Below are positions 56,173 through 64,000 of a stretch of DNA of 64,000 nucleotides, piece after piece. Under the pieces are notes generated by a model that did no database searches, was not told the origin of the DNA, and worked only from the letters and a program-made list of their open reading frames with translations. Position numbers and translations under genes: made by a program. Origin of the DNA: Nonomuraea gerenzanensis (lineage in GTDB: Bacteria; Actinomycetota; Actinomycetes; Streptosporangiales; Streptosporangiaceae); contig NZ_CP084058.1 in assembly GCF_020215645.1 (NCBI RefSeq), forward strand, positions 1,116,001 through 1,180,000. Reading direction: 5' to 3'. Positions within the stretch are counted from its first letter, which is position 1; every line of letters begins with the position of its first letter.

Positions 56173-57549
56173 TTACCAGTCGCCGCCGCCGAAGTCTCCA
56201 CCGCCGAAGTCGCCGCCGCCGCCGAAGTCGCCCCAGCCGCCGCCGTCTCCGCCGCCGAAGTCGCCGCCCATGTCGCCGCCGCCGTCAGCGTAGCCCTCGG
56301 CGTAGCCGGCGCCGTAGCCGCCGTAGCCGAAGCCGCCGCTGAGCATGCTGCCCATCATGGTGCCGATGAACATGCCGGTCATGATGTCGCCGAAGCCGCC
56401 GTAGTAGCCGTACGCGTACGGCTGGTAGGCCGGGCCGGCGTCGTAGTAGGGCCTGCGCTGGCCGTCGACCATGACCTCGCGCATCTGCGGGTCGAAGCCG
56501 CGCTCCACGGCCTCCGCGTCCATCCGGCAGGCGGGCACGTCGCGGACGGCGCCGCCGGGCGGGGCCCAGCGCACGTCGCGGATGGACGGGCCGTGCTGCG
56601 GGTTGAAGAAGCAGGGGGCGCGGCGCTCGGGCACCGGCTCGTTGTTGACCTTGGACTTCACGACGGCCAGCGCGTAGCGGCCGTCCTCCAGGGTCTGGGT
56701 GACCTCGCGCACCTGGTCGGGCCGCTGGACCGCGTTGAGCTGGGTCTTGGCCTTCTCGTAGGAGTCGAGCGCCGTCTGCCACTCGTCGATGTGCTTGCCG
56801 CCCTGGCCGGCCAGGGAGACGTCGGTGTCGAGGGTGGTGATCTCCTCGCCGAGCTTGGTGACGTCCTCCTCGACGGTCTGCTTGACCGCGGCGAGGTCCT
56901 TGGCCTCCTGGATGGCGCGCTTCTTCTTCTTGTTGCTGGAGTAGAGGAAGTAGCCGCCACCGCCGACGAGGACCAGCGCGCCGAGGGCGATCAGGGCGGC
57001 GGTGCCGCCGGCGCCCGGGTTGGCCTGGCTGCCGGTGTCGAGGGCCGAGCGGTCACCCTTGACGGCCATGTCCACGCGGTTGGTGAAGTCCTTCATGCCG
57101 GCCACGATGTCGCCCGAGTTGGCGTTCACCGCGAGGCTGGCCAGCTCGCCGGCCACGCCCGACTGGCGGATGGCGCTGGAGCCGGCGAAGAGCGTGGTGC
57201 CGTCGATGACGGCGATCGTCGCCCGCGTGCGGCCCGCGGCGCTCAGCGCGGAGTTGAGCTGGCTCATGTAGGGCGCAATGCTGGAGTTATCCACCGTGCC
57301 GTCAGGCAGCGCAACGGCGTAGATCTTGCTGTCGGCACCCTTGAGCGCGTCATTGATCTCGCTCTGCTGGTCCGACGACAAAGAGGATCCGGACACCGCG
57401 TACAGCGGGGCATTCTTCCAGTTGGACACCACGGTGTTGGCGTCCGGCGGTGCCGCCGCGTGGGCGGCAGGGGACAGCGCAAGAACGACGATGAGACCGG
57501 CGATCAGAGCCGCGATCGCGGCCCCTGCTCGGCGCAGCGAGTGGGTCAT
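56173..57549 (-). CDS. TPM-domain membrane protein with glycine-rich tail
   Basis: A 458-residue exported, membrane-anchored protein. Signal peptide at about 1-31 (ends AHA). TPM-like phosphatase/assembly domain at about 45-160 (LSSDQQSEINDALKGADSKIYAVALPDG; ATIAVIDGTTLFAGS). One helix at about 185-205 (ALIALGALVLVGGGGYFLYSS) followed by KKKKR. A long coiled-coil (AIQEAKDLAAVKQTVEEDVTKLGEEITTL) lies on the cytoplasmic side, then a cysteine-containing segment and a GGGDFGG-type tail. ATG at 57549 with AAGGAGG upstream. Function unknown; tail resembles other YgcG/TPM proteins. Confidence 0.85.
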   Translation of the reverse strand: MTHSLRRAGAAIAALIAGLIVVLALSPAAHAAAPPDANTVVSNWKNAPLYAVSGSSLSSDQQSEINDALKGADSKIYAVALPDGTVDNSSIAPYMSQLNSALSAAGRTRATIAVIDGTTLFAGSSAIRQSGVAGELASLAVNANSGDIVAGMKDFTNRVDMAVKGDRSALDTGSQANPGAGGTAALIALGALVLVGGGGYFLYSSNKKKKRAIQEAKDLAAVKQTVEEDVTKLGEEITTLDTDVSLAGQGGKHIDEWQTALDSYEKAKTQLNAVQRPDQVREVTQTLEDGRYALAVVKSKVNNEPVPERRAPCFFNPQHGPSIRDVRWAPPGGAVRDVPACRMDAEAVERGFDPQMREVMVDGQRRPYYDAGPAYQPYAYGYYGGFGDIMTGMFIGTMMGSMLSGGFGYGGYGAGYAEGYADGGGDMGGDFGGGDGGGWGDFGGGGDFGGGDFGGGDW

Positions 57550-57718
57550 GGCAGCAAGCCTCCTTCGCCCTTGAGGACGAATGGGCGGTCGGCAAAGTTC
57601 CTCACTGGGCACGCTACCCGTCTGGGGACATGCAGGCGCACATCGTGGCCGAAGTGCCGGGCACCGGTTGTGCGCGGGTCAGGGAGATTCCAGGTCAAGG
57701 AGCCGCCGGGGGCGCGGG

Positions 57719-59464
57719 TCAGGTGTTCTTGATCTCACAGATCGTGGCGCCCGCCGTGACCGTCTGGCCGATCGCCGCCGCCAGGCCCGTGACGGTGCCG
57801 GACTTGTGCGCCGCCAGCGGCTGCTCCATCTTCATGGCCTCCAGGACGACGACGGTGTCGCCCTCGTTCACCACGTCACCGTCGCCGGCCACGACCTTGA
57901 CGATCGTCCCCTGCATGGGGCTGACCAGCGCGTCGCCGCCCGCCGACGACGCCTTCCCGGCCTTGCTCCCCGTACGCCGGGGCGCCTTGGAAGCGGCGGC
58001 GGGTGCGGAGGAGCCCAGCCCGGCCGGCAGGACGACCTCCAGGCGCTTGCCCCCGACCTCGACGGTCACCGTCTCCCGCCCGGGTGCGCCGGCCTCGGCC
58101 ACCTCGCCCGCGTACGGCGCGACGGGGTTGTCCCACTCCGTCTCGATCCACCGCGTGTGGACGGAGAACGGCGCGGAGGTGAAGGCCGGATCGGTCACCA
58201 CGGCCCGGTGGAAGGGCAGCACGGTCGGCATGCCGGTGATCTCGAACTCCGCCAGCGCCCGGCGCGCCCGCTCCAGCGCCTCCTGACGCGTACGACCGGT
58301 CACGATGAGCTTGGCCACCAGCGAGTCGAACGTCCCCGGCACCGTCATCCCCGCCTCGTAACCGGCGTCGAGGCGCACCCCCGGCCCGGAGGGCGCGCGC
58401 ATGGTGGTCAGCGTGCCGGGCGCGGGCAGGAAGTCGCGGCCGGCGTCCTCGGCGTTGACGCGGAACTCGATGGAGTGGCCGCGCAGGGCGGGGTCGTCGT
58501 AGCCGAGCGGCTCGCCGTCGGCGATGCGGAACATCTCGCGCACCAGGTCGATGCCCGACACCTCCTCGGTGACGGGGTGCTCGACCTGCAGCCGGGTGTT
58601 GACCTCCAGGAAGGAGACGGTGCCGTCCTGGCCGACGAGGAACTCGCAGGTGCCCGCGCCGACGTAGCCGGCCTCGCGCAGGATGGCCTTGGACGACTCG
58701 CGCAGCACCGCCTCCTGCTCGGCGGTCAGGAACGGGGCGGGTGCCTCCTCGACCAGCTTCTGGTGGCGGCGCTGGAGCGAGCAGTCGCGGGTGGACACCA
58801 CGACGACGCCGCCGTGGGCGTCGGCCAGGCACTGCGTCTCGACGTGCCGGGGCCGGTCGAGGTAGCGCTCGACGAAGCACTCGCCCCGGCCGAAGGCGGC
58901 CACCGCCTCGCGGACGGCCGACTCGTACAGCTCGGCGACCTCCTCGATGCGGCGGGCGACCTTGATGCCGCGCCCGCCGCCGCCGTACGCGGCCTTGATC
59001 GCGATCGGCAGCCCGTGCTCCTCGGCGAACGCCACCACCTCGGACGCGTCCGCCACCGGGTCCTTGGTGCCGGCGACCAGCGGCGCGCCGACCTTCTGGG
59101 CGATGTGGCGGGCCTGCACCTTGTCGCCGAGCGCGGCGATCGCGGACGGGGGCGGGCCGATCCAGGTCAGGCCCGCGTCGATGACGGCCTCGGCGAAGCC
59201 GGCGTTCTCGGCCAGGAAGCCGTAGCCGGGGTGCACGGCGTCGGCCCCGGAGCGGCGCGCCACGTCGAGCAGCTTGCCGAGGTCGAGGTAGGTCTCGGCG
59301 GGGGACTGGCCGCCCAGCGCGTACGCCTCGTCGGCGACCTTGACATGCAGGGCGTCGAGGTCCTGGTCGGCGTAGACCGCGACGCTGCCGATCCCGGAGT
59401 CCGCACAAGCCCGGGCCACACGTACGGCGATCTCGCCGCGGTTGGCGATCAGAACCTTCCGCAC
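57719..59464 (-). CDS. Acyl-CoA carboxylase alpha subunit (biotin carboxylase + BCCP)
   Basis: A 581-residue biotin-dependent carboxylase subunit. Biotin carboxylase domains: [33 protein letters not shown] (ATP loop), [44 protein letters not shown]-like linker precedes the C-terminal biotin carrier domain with EAMKMEQPL, the lysine of which is biotinylated. Typical length for actinobacterial AccA3/PccA proteins that serve acetyl- or propionyl-CoA carboxylases; the beta subunit is not in the window. GTG start. Twenty-one bases after the SDR gene. Confidence 0.95.
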   Translation of the reverse strand: MRKVLIANRGEIAVRVARACADSGIGSVAVYADQDLDALHVKVADEAYALGGQSPAETYLDLGKLLDVARRSGADAVHPGYGFLAENAGFAEAVIDAGLTWIGPPPSAIAALGDKVQARHIAQKVGAPLVAGTKDPVADASEVVAFAEEHGLPIAIKAAYGGGGRGIKVARRIEEVAELYESAVREAVAAFGRGECFVERYLDRPRHVETQCLADAHGGVVVVSTRDCSLQRRHQKLVEEAPAPFLTAEQEAVLRESSKAILREAGYVGAGTCEFLVGQDGTVSFLEVNTRLQVEHPVTEEVSGIDLVREMFRIADGEPLGYDDPALRGHSIEFRVNAEDAGRDFLPAPGTLTTMRAPSGPGVRLDAGYEAGMTVPGTFDSLVAKLIVTGRTRQEALERARRALAEFEITGMPTVLPFHRAVVTDPAFTSAPFSVHTRWIETEWDNPVAPYAGEVAEAGAPGRETVTVEVGGKRLEVVLPAGLGSSAPAAASKAPRRTGSKAGKASSAGGDALVSPMQGTIVKVVAGDGDVVNEGDTVVVLEAMKMEQPLAAHKSGTVTGLAAAIGQTVTAGATICEIKNT

Positions 59465-59485
59465 CTGCGTTGTCCTTCCTGTCGG

Positions 59486-60205
59486 TCAGCGGCCCAGGTA
59501 CGCGCCGCCGTTCACGTGAAGCACCTGCCCCGTGAGGTGCCCGGCACCCGGGGAGGCCAAGAAGAGCACGGTATCGGCCACGTCGGCGGGGCTGCCAGGG
59601 CGGCCGTTGCGGGTGTTCTCCACTCGCGCCCTGATGCCCTCCTCGGTCAGCCGGCCCTTGAAGAACTCGGTGTCGAGGACGAGGCCGGGGGAGACGACGT
59701 TCGCGGTGATGCCGCGGGGGCCCAGCTCGGCGGCCAGGTCGGCGGTCCACGACTCCAGGGCGGCCTTGGCGGCGCCGTACGAGCCGGAGCCGGTGCCCCT
59801 GGCGGCGATCGAGCCGATCGAGACGATCCGGCCGCCCTCGCCCATGCGGGGCGCGAGCGCGGTGGTGACGAGCACGGCGGACATGAGGTTGGCGTTGAGG
59901 TTGGCCCACCACGCCTGGGCCACCTCGGCCGGCTCGCGCGGCTGCCCGCGGTCGAGGTTGGTGTTGCCGCCGGCGTTGTTGACCAGCACGTCCACGCGCT
60001 CGGGCAGGTCGTCGAGCGCGTCGCGCACCTCGGCGGGGTCGGCGGCGTCGAAGGCCAGGTGTCGTGCCCCGATGCCGGCGGCCGCCTTGGCCAGCACGTG
60101 CTCGCGGCGGCCGGTGATGGTCACCTGGTCGCCGAGCGAGGCGAACGCCGCGGCGACCGCGTAGCCGATGCCCGTGCCGCCACCGGTGACCACGACCTCG
60201 CGCAT
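59486..60205 (-). CDS. SDR family oxidoreductase
   Basis: A 239-residue short-chain dehydrogenase. Cofactor loop VVTGGGTGIGYAVA, NNAGGNTN, catalytic SIGSIAARGTGSGSYGAAK, and the C-terminal LASPGAGHLTGQVLHVNGGAYLGR. Same strand and immediately upstream of the acyl-CoA carboxylase subunit, suggesting a fatty-acyl or 3-oxoacyl substrate. Start at 60205 with GGGGGG upstream. Confidence 0.9.
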   Translation of the reverse strand: MREVVVTGGGTGIGYAVAAAFASLGDQVTITGRREHVLAKAAAGIGARHLAFDAADPAEVRDALDDLPERVDVLVNNAGGNTNLDRGQPREPAEVAQAWWANLNANLMSAVLVTTALAPRMGEGGRIVSIGSIAARGTGSGSYGAAKAALESWTADLAAELGPRGITANVVSPGLVLDTEFFKGRLTEEGIRARVENTRNGRPGSPADVADTVLFLASPGAGHLTGQVLHVNGGAYLGR

Positions 60206-60325
60206 GAGCCCCCCACGCGATCCGAACATTCCTCGGGTAGACCATAGCCGCTCGGCATAACGGCGGCGATGTCCCAGCGTGCTTCCTTAAGGTGATGGCG
60301 CTTTCACAGGTTCCAGGAGGTATGC

Positions 60326-60598
60326 ATGAGCCAGAGCATGTTCGGCGGCGACCTTGCGGAGATGCAGCAGATGTCGGTGCAGTTCACGCAGCAGTCGGAG
60401 GCGGTCCGCTCGACGATGACCGCTCTCGACCGCGAGGCCGCGAAGGTCGGCACGGCGTGGACGGGGCCGGGGGCGCAGCGTTTCCAGCAGTCGTGGCAGA
60501 ACTACCGTACGGCGTTCCAGCGCATGGTCGAGGAGCTGGCAGAGGCGTCGCGGGTCATCGGGACCTACCGGCAGAACATCGAGTCCGCCACGAAATGA
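60326..60598 (+). CDS. WXG100 family type VII secretion target
   Basis: A 90-residue ESAT-6-like protein: two long helices separated by WTGPGA (the W-x-G turn), with FGGDLAEMQQMSVQF at the N-terminus. AGGAGG precedes the ATG. It is followed by a mycosin gene and a membrane kinase-like gene, a typical ESX/T7SS accessory context, although the core ATPase (EccC) is not in the window. Confidence 0.9.
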   Translation: MSQSMFGGDLAEMQQMSVQFTQQSEAVRSTMTALDREAAKVGTAWTGPGAQRFQQSWQNYRTAFQRMVEELAEASRVIGTYRQNIESATK

Positions 60599-60717
60599 GC
60601 AACGGAGGAGGCCCTGGCGAACAGCCTGCTGGGGCTTCTTCCCGTTGAGGGCGCTGCCGGCGCCGCGTCGAGGGGTTCTGCCCGCGATCCCAGGTGGGCG
60701 GGATACCCTCTTTCGTC

Positions 60718-61860
60718 ATGATTGGTCGCGTTCTTCTGGCCGGCGCGTTCGCCCTGCAGTTCGCCACCGTACCCGCGCACGCCGCACCCGAGCGGTGCGA
60801 GCCCGAGAAGGCCAGCCCGTCCGTGGCGGAGAGCTGGGCCCAGCGGCGGCTGGACGTCAAGCGCGTCTGGCCCCTGACGATGGGCCAGGGCGTGACGGTC
60901 GCCGTCATCGACAGCGGCGTGGACGAGACGCATCCCCAGATCCGCCTGGCGGGCAAGGCCGACCTGACCAACACCAGCTTCCGCGACTGCGTCGGCCACG
61001 GCACCGCGGTGGCCGGCATCATCGCCGGCCAGCCCCGCTCCGACCTCCCCTTCTACGGCGTCGCCCCGGCCGTCAGGCTGCTGTCGATCAAGCAGACGAC
61101 CGACTCGCTGGGCGACGTCTCGCTGCTGGCCAAGGCCATCAGGACGGCCGCGGACGAGAACGCCGACGTGATCAACGTCTCCATCCAGGCGCACGACCAG
61201 CCGGAGCTGAAGTCCGCCGTCGAGTACGCCCTGGGCAGGGACATCGTGATCGTGGCCGCGGCCGGCAACGTGGAGAAGGACGACGGCTCCACCGGCCCGG
61301 CCTACCCGGCGGCCTACGACGGCGTGCTGTCGGTGGGCTCGGCGACGCCGAACGGCGGGCGCTCGACGTTCTCCAACCCGAACGCCGTCGCGGTGCTCGG
61401 CCCCGGCGAGGGCCTCAGCTCCACGTGGACGGGCAAGGGCTACCGCGGCAACCTGGAGGGCACCAGCTACGCGGCGCCGTACGTGGCGGGGGTGGCAGCG
61501 CTCGTCCGCTCCCGCCACCCCCAGCTCGACCAGCTCCGCGTACGCCGGCGCATCACGCTCACCGCGGACGGCGCCTCCGGCAAGGGCACGGGCGCCGGCA
61601 TGGTGAACCCGCTGCTGGCGGTCACCACGGTGCTGCCGTCGGAGCAGGTCGCGGTGGCCCCGCCGGTGCCGGATCCGCTGCCCGCCTCGGTGGTGGACAA
61701 GGTCGTGCCGCCCGACCAGCGCTCCATCGAAGTGGCCACCGCTGTCGCGGCGGGCGGGCTGTCGCTGGCCGGGGTGGCGATCGTGACGTGGATCTTCGTG
61801 CCGATGGGACGGCGGCGCGGCTGGCGGGCGGGATCTTCGGGGGGCTCCGGCGCCGATTGA
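60718..61860 (+). CDS. Mycosin-type S8 serine protease (MycP)
   Basis: A 380-residue membrane-anchored subtilisin. Signal peptide at about 1-23; catalytic Asp in VAVIDSGVDETH, His in CVGHGTAVAGI, Ser in GTSYAAPYVAGV. A C-terminal transmembrane helix (VATAVAAGGLSLAGVAIVTWIFVPM) followed by a basic tail matches mycosins, which stabilise T7SS and process substrates. ATG at 60718 begins the signal peptide; an upstream in-frame GTG at 60694 is less likely. Cysteines in ERCEPEK and FRDCVGHG fit the N-terminal extension disulfide. Confidence 0.9.
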   Translation: MIGRVLLAGAFALQFATVPAHAAPERCEPEKASPSVAESWAQRRLDVKRVWPLTMGQGVTVAVIDSGVDETHPQIRLAGKADLTNTSFRDCVGHGTAVAGIIAGQPRSDLPFYGVAPAVRLLSIKQTTDSLGDVSLLAKAIRTAADENADVINVSIQAHDQPELKSAVEYALGRDIVIVAAAGNVEKDDGSTGPAYPAAYDGVLSVGSATPNGGRSTFSNPNAVAVLGPGEGLSSTWTGKGYRGNLEGTSYAAPYVAGVAALVRSRHPQLDQLRVRRRITLTADGASGKGTGAGMVNPLLAVTTVLPSEQVAVAPPVPDPLPASVVDKVVPPDQRSIEVATAVAAGGLSLAGVAIVTWIFVPMGRRRGWRAGSSGGSGAD

Positions 61861-61958
61861 CGGTGAACAGTCAGAGCGCCTAACCGAAACCCCTGATGCG
61901 TATGGGGCGTATTTGGTTAAATGTCCTCCGATCATGACGTAATGCCGGAAGGACGCTC

Positions 61959-64000
61959 ATGGCGGAGAAGGACTCCCCGATGCCTGAACGAATCGGCGGT
62001 CACGAGATCGTCGGGAGCCTCGGCAAGGGCCCGCGCGGTGTCGTCCACCTGGGCCGGGAATCCGACGACGCGCCGCAGGTGGTCGTCAAGACGCTGAGCG
62101 TCGACCCGGCGGCCGACCCGGGCTTCGCCGAGCGGCTGCGCGACGTCACCCGGGTGTCCAGCTCCTACGTGGCCCGCACGATCGCGGCCGGCGTCGAGGA
62201 CGGCCGGCCGTACGTGATCAGGGAGCACGTCGAGGGACGCTCCCTGGCCGAGGCCGTCGCGGCGGACGGGCCGCTGAGCGGCGTCGCGCTGGACCGGGTG
62301 GCCGTGGGCATGCTGACGGCGCTGACCGCCGTGCACGTGGCCGGGTTCGCGCACCGGGGGCTCACGCCGTCCAATGTGATCCTCACCGCCGACGGCCCGC
62401 GCATCACGGACGTGGAGCTGGGCGAGCCCGCCGGCGAGCTGGGCTATCGGGCGCCCGAGCAGCTCAGCGGGCTGCAGTACGGGCCCTACGCCGACGTCTT
62501 CTCCTGGGCGGCGACCGTGGTGTTCGCCGCCACCGGCGCCGCGCCGTTCGAGCACGACAAGGACAGCGTGCTCAGCGGGGAGCCGCGCATCGGGGAGCTG
62601 CCCGAGCCGCTGCGCCAGGTGGTGGTGGCCGCGCTGGCCAAGGAGGTGACGGGGCGGCCCACGGCGTACGTGGCGCTGCTGCGGCTCCTCGGCGACGCGA
62701 ACGCGCCCATGCCTGGGGCGGCCGTGCGGGGTGTTCCCGTGCCGCCGCCGGGGGCCGGTGATCCGGCGCCGACGCTGCTCGACGGCGTTCCCCTGCCGCC
62801 GCCGCCCGCGCAGCCGGGCCCCGGCGGGCAGGCGCCGCTGATCCTGCCGATCCAGCTCGCCATCGAGGGCGCGCAGGTGCCGCAGCTACCGGACGCCCCG
62901 ATCCCGCCGCCGCCGCAGGGCCCGATGGCCGGCTTCGGCCCGATGCCGCAGAACCCGATGCCGCAGAACCCGATGCCGCAGAACCCGATGCCGCAGAACC
63001 CGATGCCGCAGAACCCGATGCCGCAGAACCCGATGCCGCAGAACCCGATGCCGCAGAACCCGATGGCGCCGGGTCCGATGGGACAGGGCCCGATGGCGCC
63101 GGGTCCGATGGGTGACGGGCCGGTGCCTCCCGGGCCCGTGTGGGGCCCGCCGCCGATGGGCGAGGGCCCGGCACCGCACGGCATGCCGCCGGCCCCCATG
63201 GGCCCCGGCCCGATGGGCCCGGACGGCATGGAGCCCGCCCCGATGGGCCAGGACGGCGTGCCGCCGCAGGCCGGCGTCGTGGTGCCGCCCCAGCAGGGCG
63301 CCATCGTGCCGCCCCAGCAGGGCCCCGGCCACCACGAGCCCCCGATGTGGGGCCCGCCGCCCGTCGTGAACCATCAACACCAGCAGCACCCGCCGCACCT
63401 CCTCCACCGCCAGGGCGACGGCCAGCCCCGCAAGCCGTTCCCCATCGGCCTCGTGGCCGGGGTGACGGCCGTGGTGCTGCTGTCGGGCCTCGGTCTGTGG
63501 GGCGCGAGCCAGTACTCGGACAAGGTCACGTTCGCCCCGGCCGCCGCCGCCTCCAGCAGCCCGAGCCCGGACAACGCCGCCGCCCACGCCCAGGGGACGG
63601 CCCCCGCCACGCAGCCGCAGACCGAGGTGACCGCGCCCTGGGCGACGACCACGCCGAGCCCGGACGACAGCGGCGTCGGCCCCATGGTGCTGCCCACCGA
63701 GGGCCCCACCGGCGGGGCGGAGGTCCCGGTGCTCACGACGGTGCCGACCCCGCCGGCGGTCACGCAGCAGCCGGTGCCGGTCCCGGTCCCCACCGTCACC
63801 GTGCAGGCCACCAAGTCCAGGACGCCCAAGTCGACGCCCACGGCCAAGCCGTCGAAGACCGCCAAGGCCAAGCCGACGGCCACGGTCACCAAGACGGTCG
63901 AGCCCACCAAGAAGGCCACGCCGACCCCCACCAAGACGACCAAGGAGCCGGAGCCGGAGCCGACCCCGACCAGGACGACGCAGAAGCCGACCCCCACCAA
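61959..64000 (+). CDS. Membrane-anchored serine/threonine pseudokinase (3' end outside window)
   Basis: At least 680 residues, open to the right edge. Kinase-like domain at about 8-250: glycine loop LGKGPRGVVHLG, Lys44 in VVVKTL, GYRAPEQLSG and YADVFSWAATVVFAATG are kept. The catalytic loop reads FAHRGLTPSN, so the HRD aspartate is Gly134, and DFG is DVE (Asp151 kept). It is therefore probably a pseudokinase. A proline-rich region with eight PMPQN units (328-367) leads to one helix (about 498-518, GLVAGVTAVVLLSGLGLWGA) and an extracellular Thr/Pro/Lys-rich region. GGAAGGA precedes the ATG. Neighbours are a WXG100 protein and a mycosin. Confidence 0.88.
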   Translation, partial: MAEKDSPMPERIGGHEIVGSLGKGPRGVVHLGRESDDAPQVVVKTLSVDPAADPGFAERLRDVTRVSSSYVARTIAAGVEDGRPYVIREHVEGRSLAEAVAADGPLSGVALDRVAVGMLTALTAVHVAGFAHRGLTPSNVILTADGPRITDVELGEPAGELGYRAPEQLSGLQYGPYADVFSWAATVVFAATGAAPFEHDKDSVLSGEPRIGELPEPLRQVVVAALAKEVTGRPTAYVALLRLLGDANAPMPGAAVRGVPVPPPGAGDPAPTLLDGVPLPPPPAQPGPGGQAPLILPIQLAIEGAQVPQLPDAPIPPPPQGPMAGFGPMPQNPMPQNPMPQNPMPQNPMPQNPMPQNPMPQNPMPQNPMAPGPMGQGPMAPGPMGDGPVPPGPVWGPPPMGEGPAPHGMPPAPMGPGPMGPDGMEPAPMGQDGVPPQAGVVVPPQQGAIVPPQQGPGHHEPPMWGPPPVVNHQHQQHPPHLLHRQGDGQPRKPFPIGLVAGVTAVVLLSGLGLWGASQYSDKVTFAPAAAASSSPSPDNAAAHAQGTAPATQPQTEVTAPWATTTPSPDDSGVGPMVLPTEGPTGGAEVPVLTTVPTPPAVTQQPVPVPVPTVTVQATKSRTPKSTPTAKPSKTAKAKPTATVTKTVEPTKKATPTPTKTTKEPEPEPTPTRTTQKPTPT
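62940..63059 (+). repeat. Eight perfect 15-bp tandem repeats
   Basis: The unit CCGATGCCGCAGAAC occurs eight times without a single mismatch inside the pseudokinase gene, encoding PMPQN each time. Flanking DNA holds looser copies of the PM(G/A)xGP kind. Perfect identity implies recent expansion or homogenisation. Confidence 0.95.

Noticed and set aside
57581..60247. 888-codon plus-strand open frame
   Set aside because: Antisense to the acyl-CoA carboxylase and SDR genes, both of which have complete catalytic motifs; the frame has no domain.
62940..63059. Possible CRISPR-like array
   Set aside because: Repeats are 15 bp, contiguous, without spacers, and in frame within a coding region.

Overview
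The window is very GC-rich with strong GC bias at third codon positions. It encodes mycothiol-type DinB proteins, an ESX-type WXG100 protein with a mycosin protease, a gas-vesicle operon, and many secreted or lipoprotein sugar-utilisation proteins. This points to a filamentous soil actinomycete; my best guess is a Nonomuraea-like member of the Streptosporangiaceae. It looks chromosomal. I saw no rRNA, tRNA, CRISPR array, insertion sequence or prophage.

Layout. (1) 0-10 kb: the end of an ECF sigma factor, a GyrI-like protein, a decayed ATPase fragment, then a housekeeping block (phosphosugar mutase, purine nucleoside phosphorylase, M20 peptidase, tandem-domain Lrp regulator, MHS transporter, gamma-glutamylcyclotransferase-like protein, LpdA-like flavoprotein) in an order reminiscent of the mycobacterial lpdA-deoD-pmmB region. 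(2) 10-23.4 kb and 34-43 kb: two halves of a xyloglucan/xyloside utilisation locus. The first holds a GH31 alpha-xylosidase, an ABC importer, a secreted GH3, an SDR and a GH74-CBM2 xyloglucanase. The second holds a second ABC importer, a ROK regulator, a cytoplasmic GH3 and a LacI regulator. A shared operator-like motif (TTGG-N8-SCAAAC) precedes the GH31 operon, lies between the SDR and GH74 genes, and lies between the second importer and the ROK gene, so the halves are probably one regulon. Neither importer has its own ATPase, as is common where a shared MsiK-type ATPase is used. (3) 23.4-34 kb: an insert between the halves with a formamidase-like gene, a TetR/imine-reductase pair, a zinc alcohol dehydrogenase with a recent in-frame repeat expansion, an Lrp regulator, and a graspetide (omega-ester RiPP) cluster of precursor, ATP-grasp ligase and PIMT-like methyltransferase. 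Divergent from the precursor is an HTH plus phosphoribosyltransferase-like gene coupled to an inositol-monophosphatase-like gene.

(4) 43-46.5 kb: a compact gas-vesicle operon gvpA-F-G-O-J-L-S-K. (5) 46.5-57.5 kb: accessory genes: a two-repeat hypothetical protein, a sigma-factor fragment, NUDIX, GNAT, a P-loop kinase, small secreted proteins, RidA/DinB/MarR, a frameshifted MFS exporter with its TetR regulator, an ArsR-SRPBCC fusion with duplicated operators, and a TPM-domain protein. (6) 57.7-64 kb: an acyl-CoA carboxylase alpha subunit with an SDR, then a WXG100 protein, a mycosin and a membrane-anchored pseudokinase with a perfect 8 x 15-bp repeat, running off the right edge.

The most noteworthy items are the graspetide cluster and its unusual divergent partners, the three-site operator tying together the split xyloglucan locus, and the T7SS-linked kinase that has lost the HRD aspartate.
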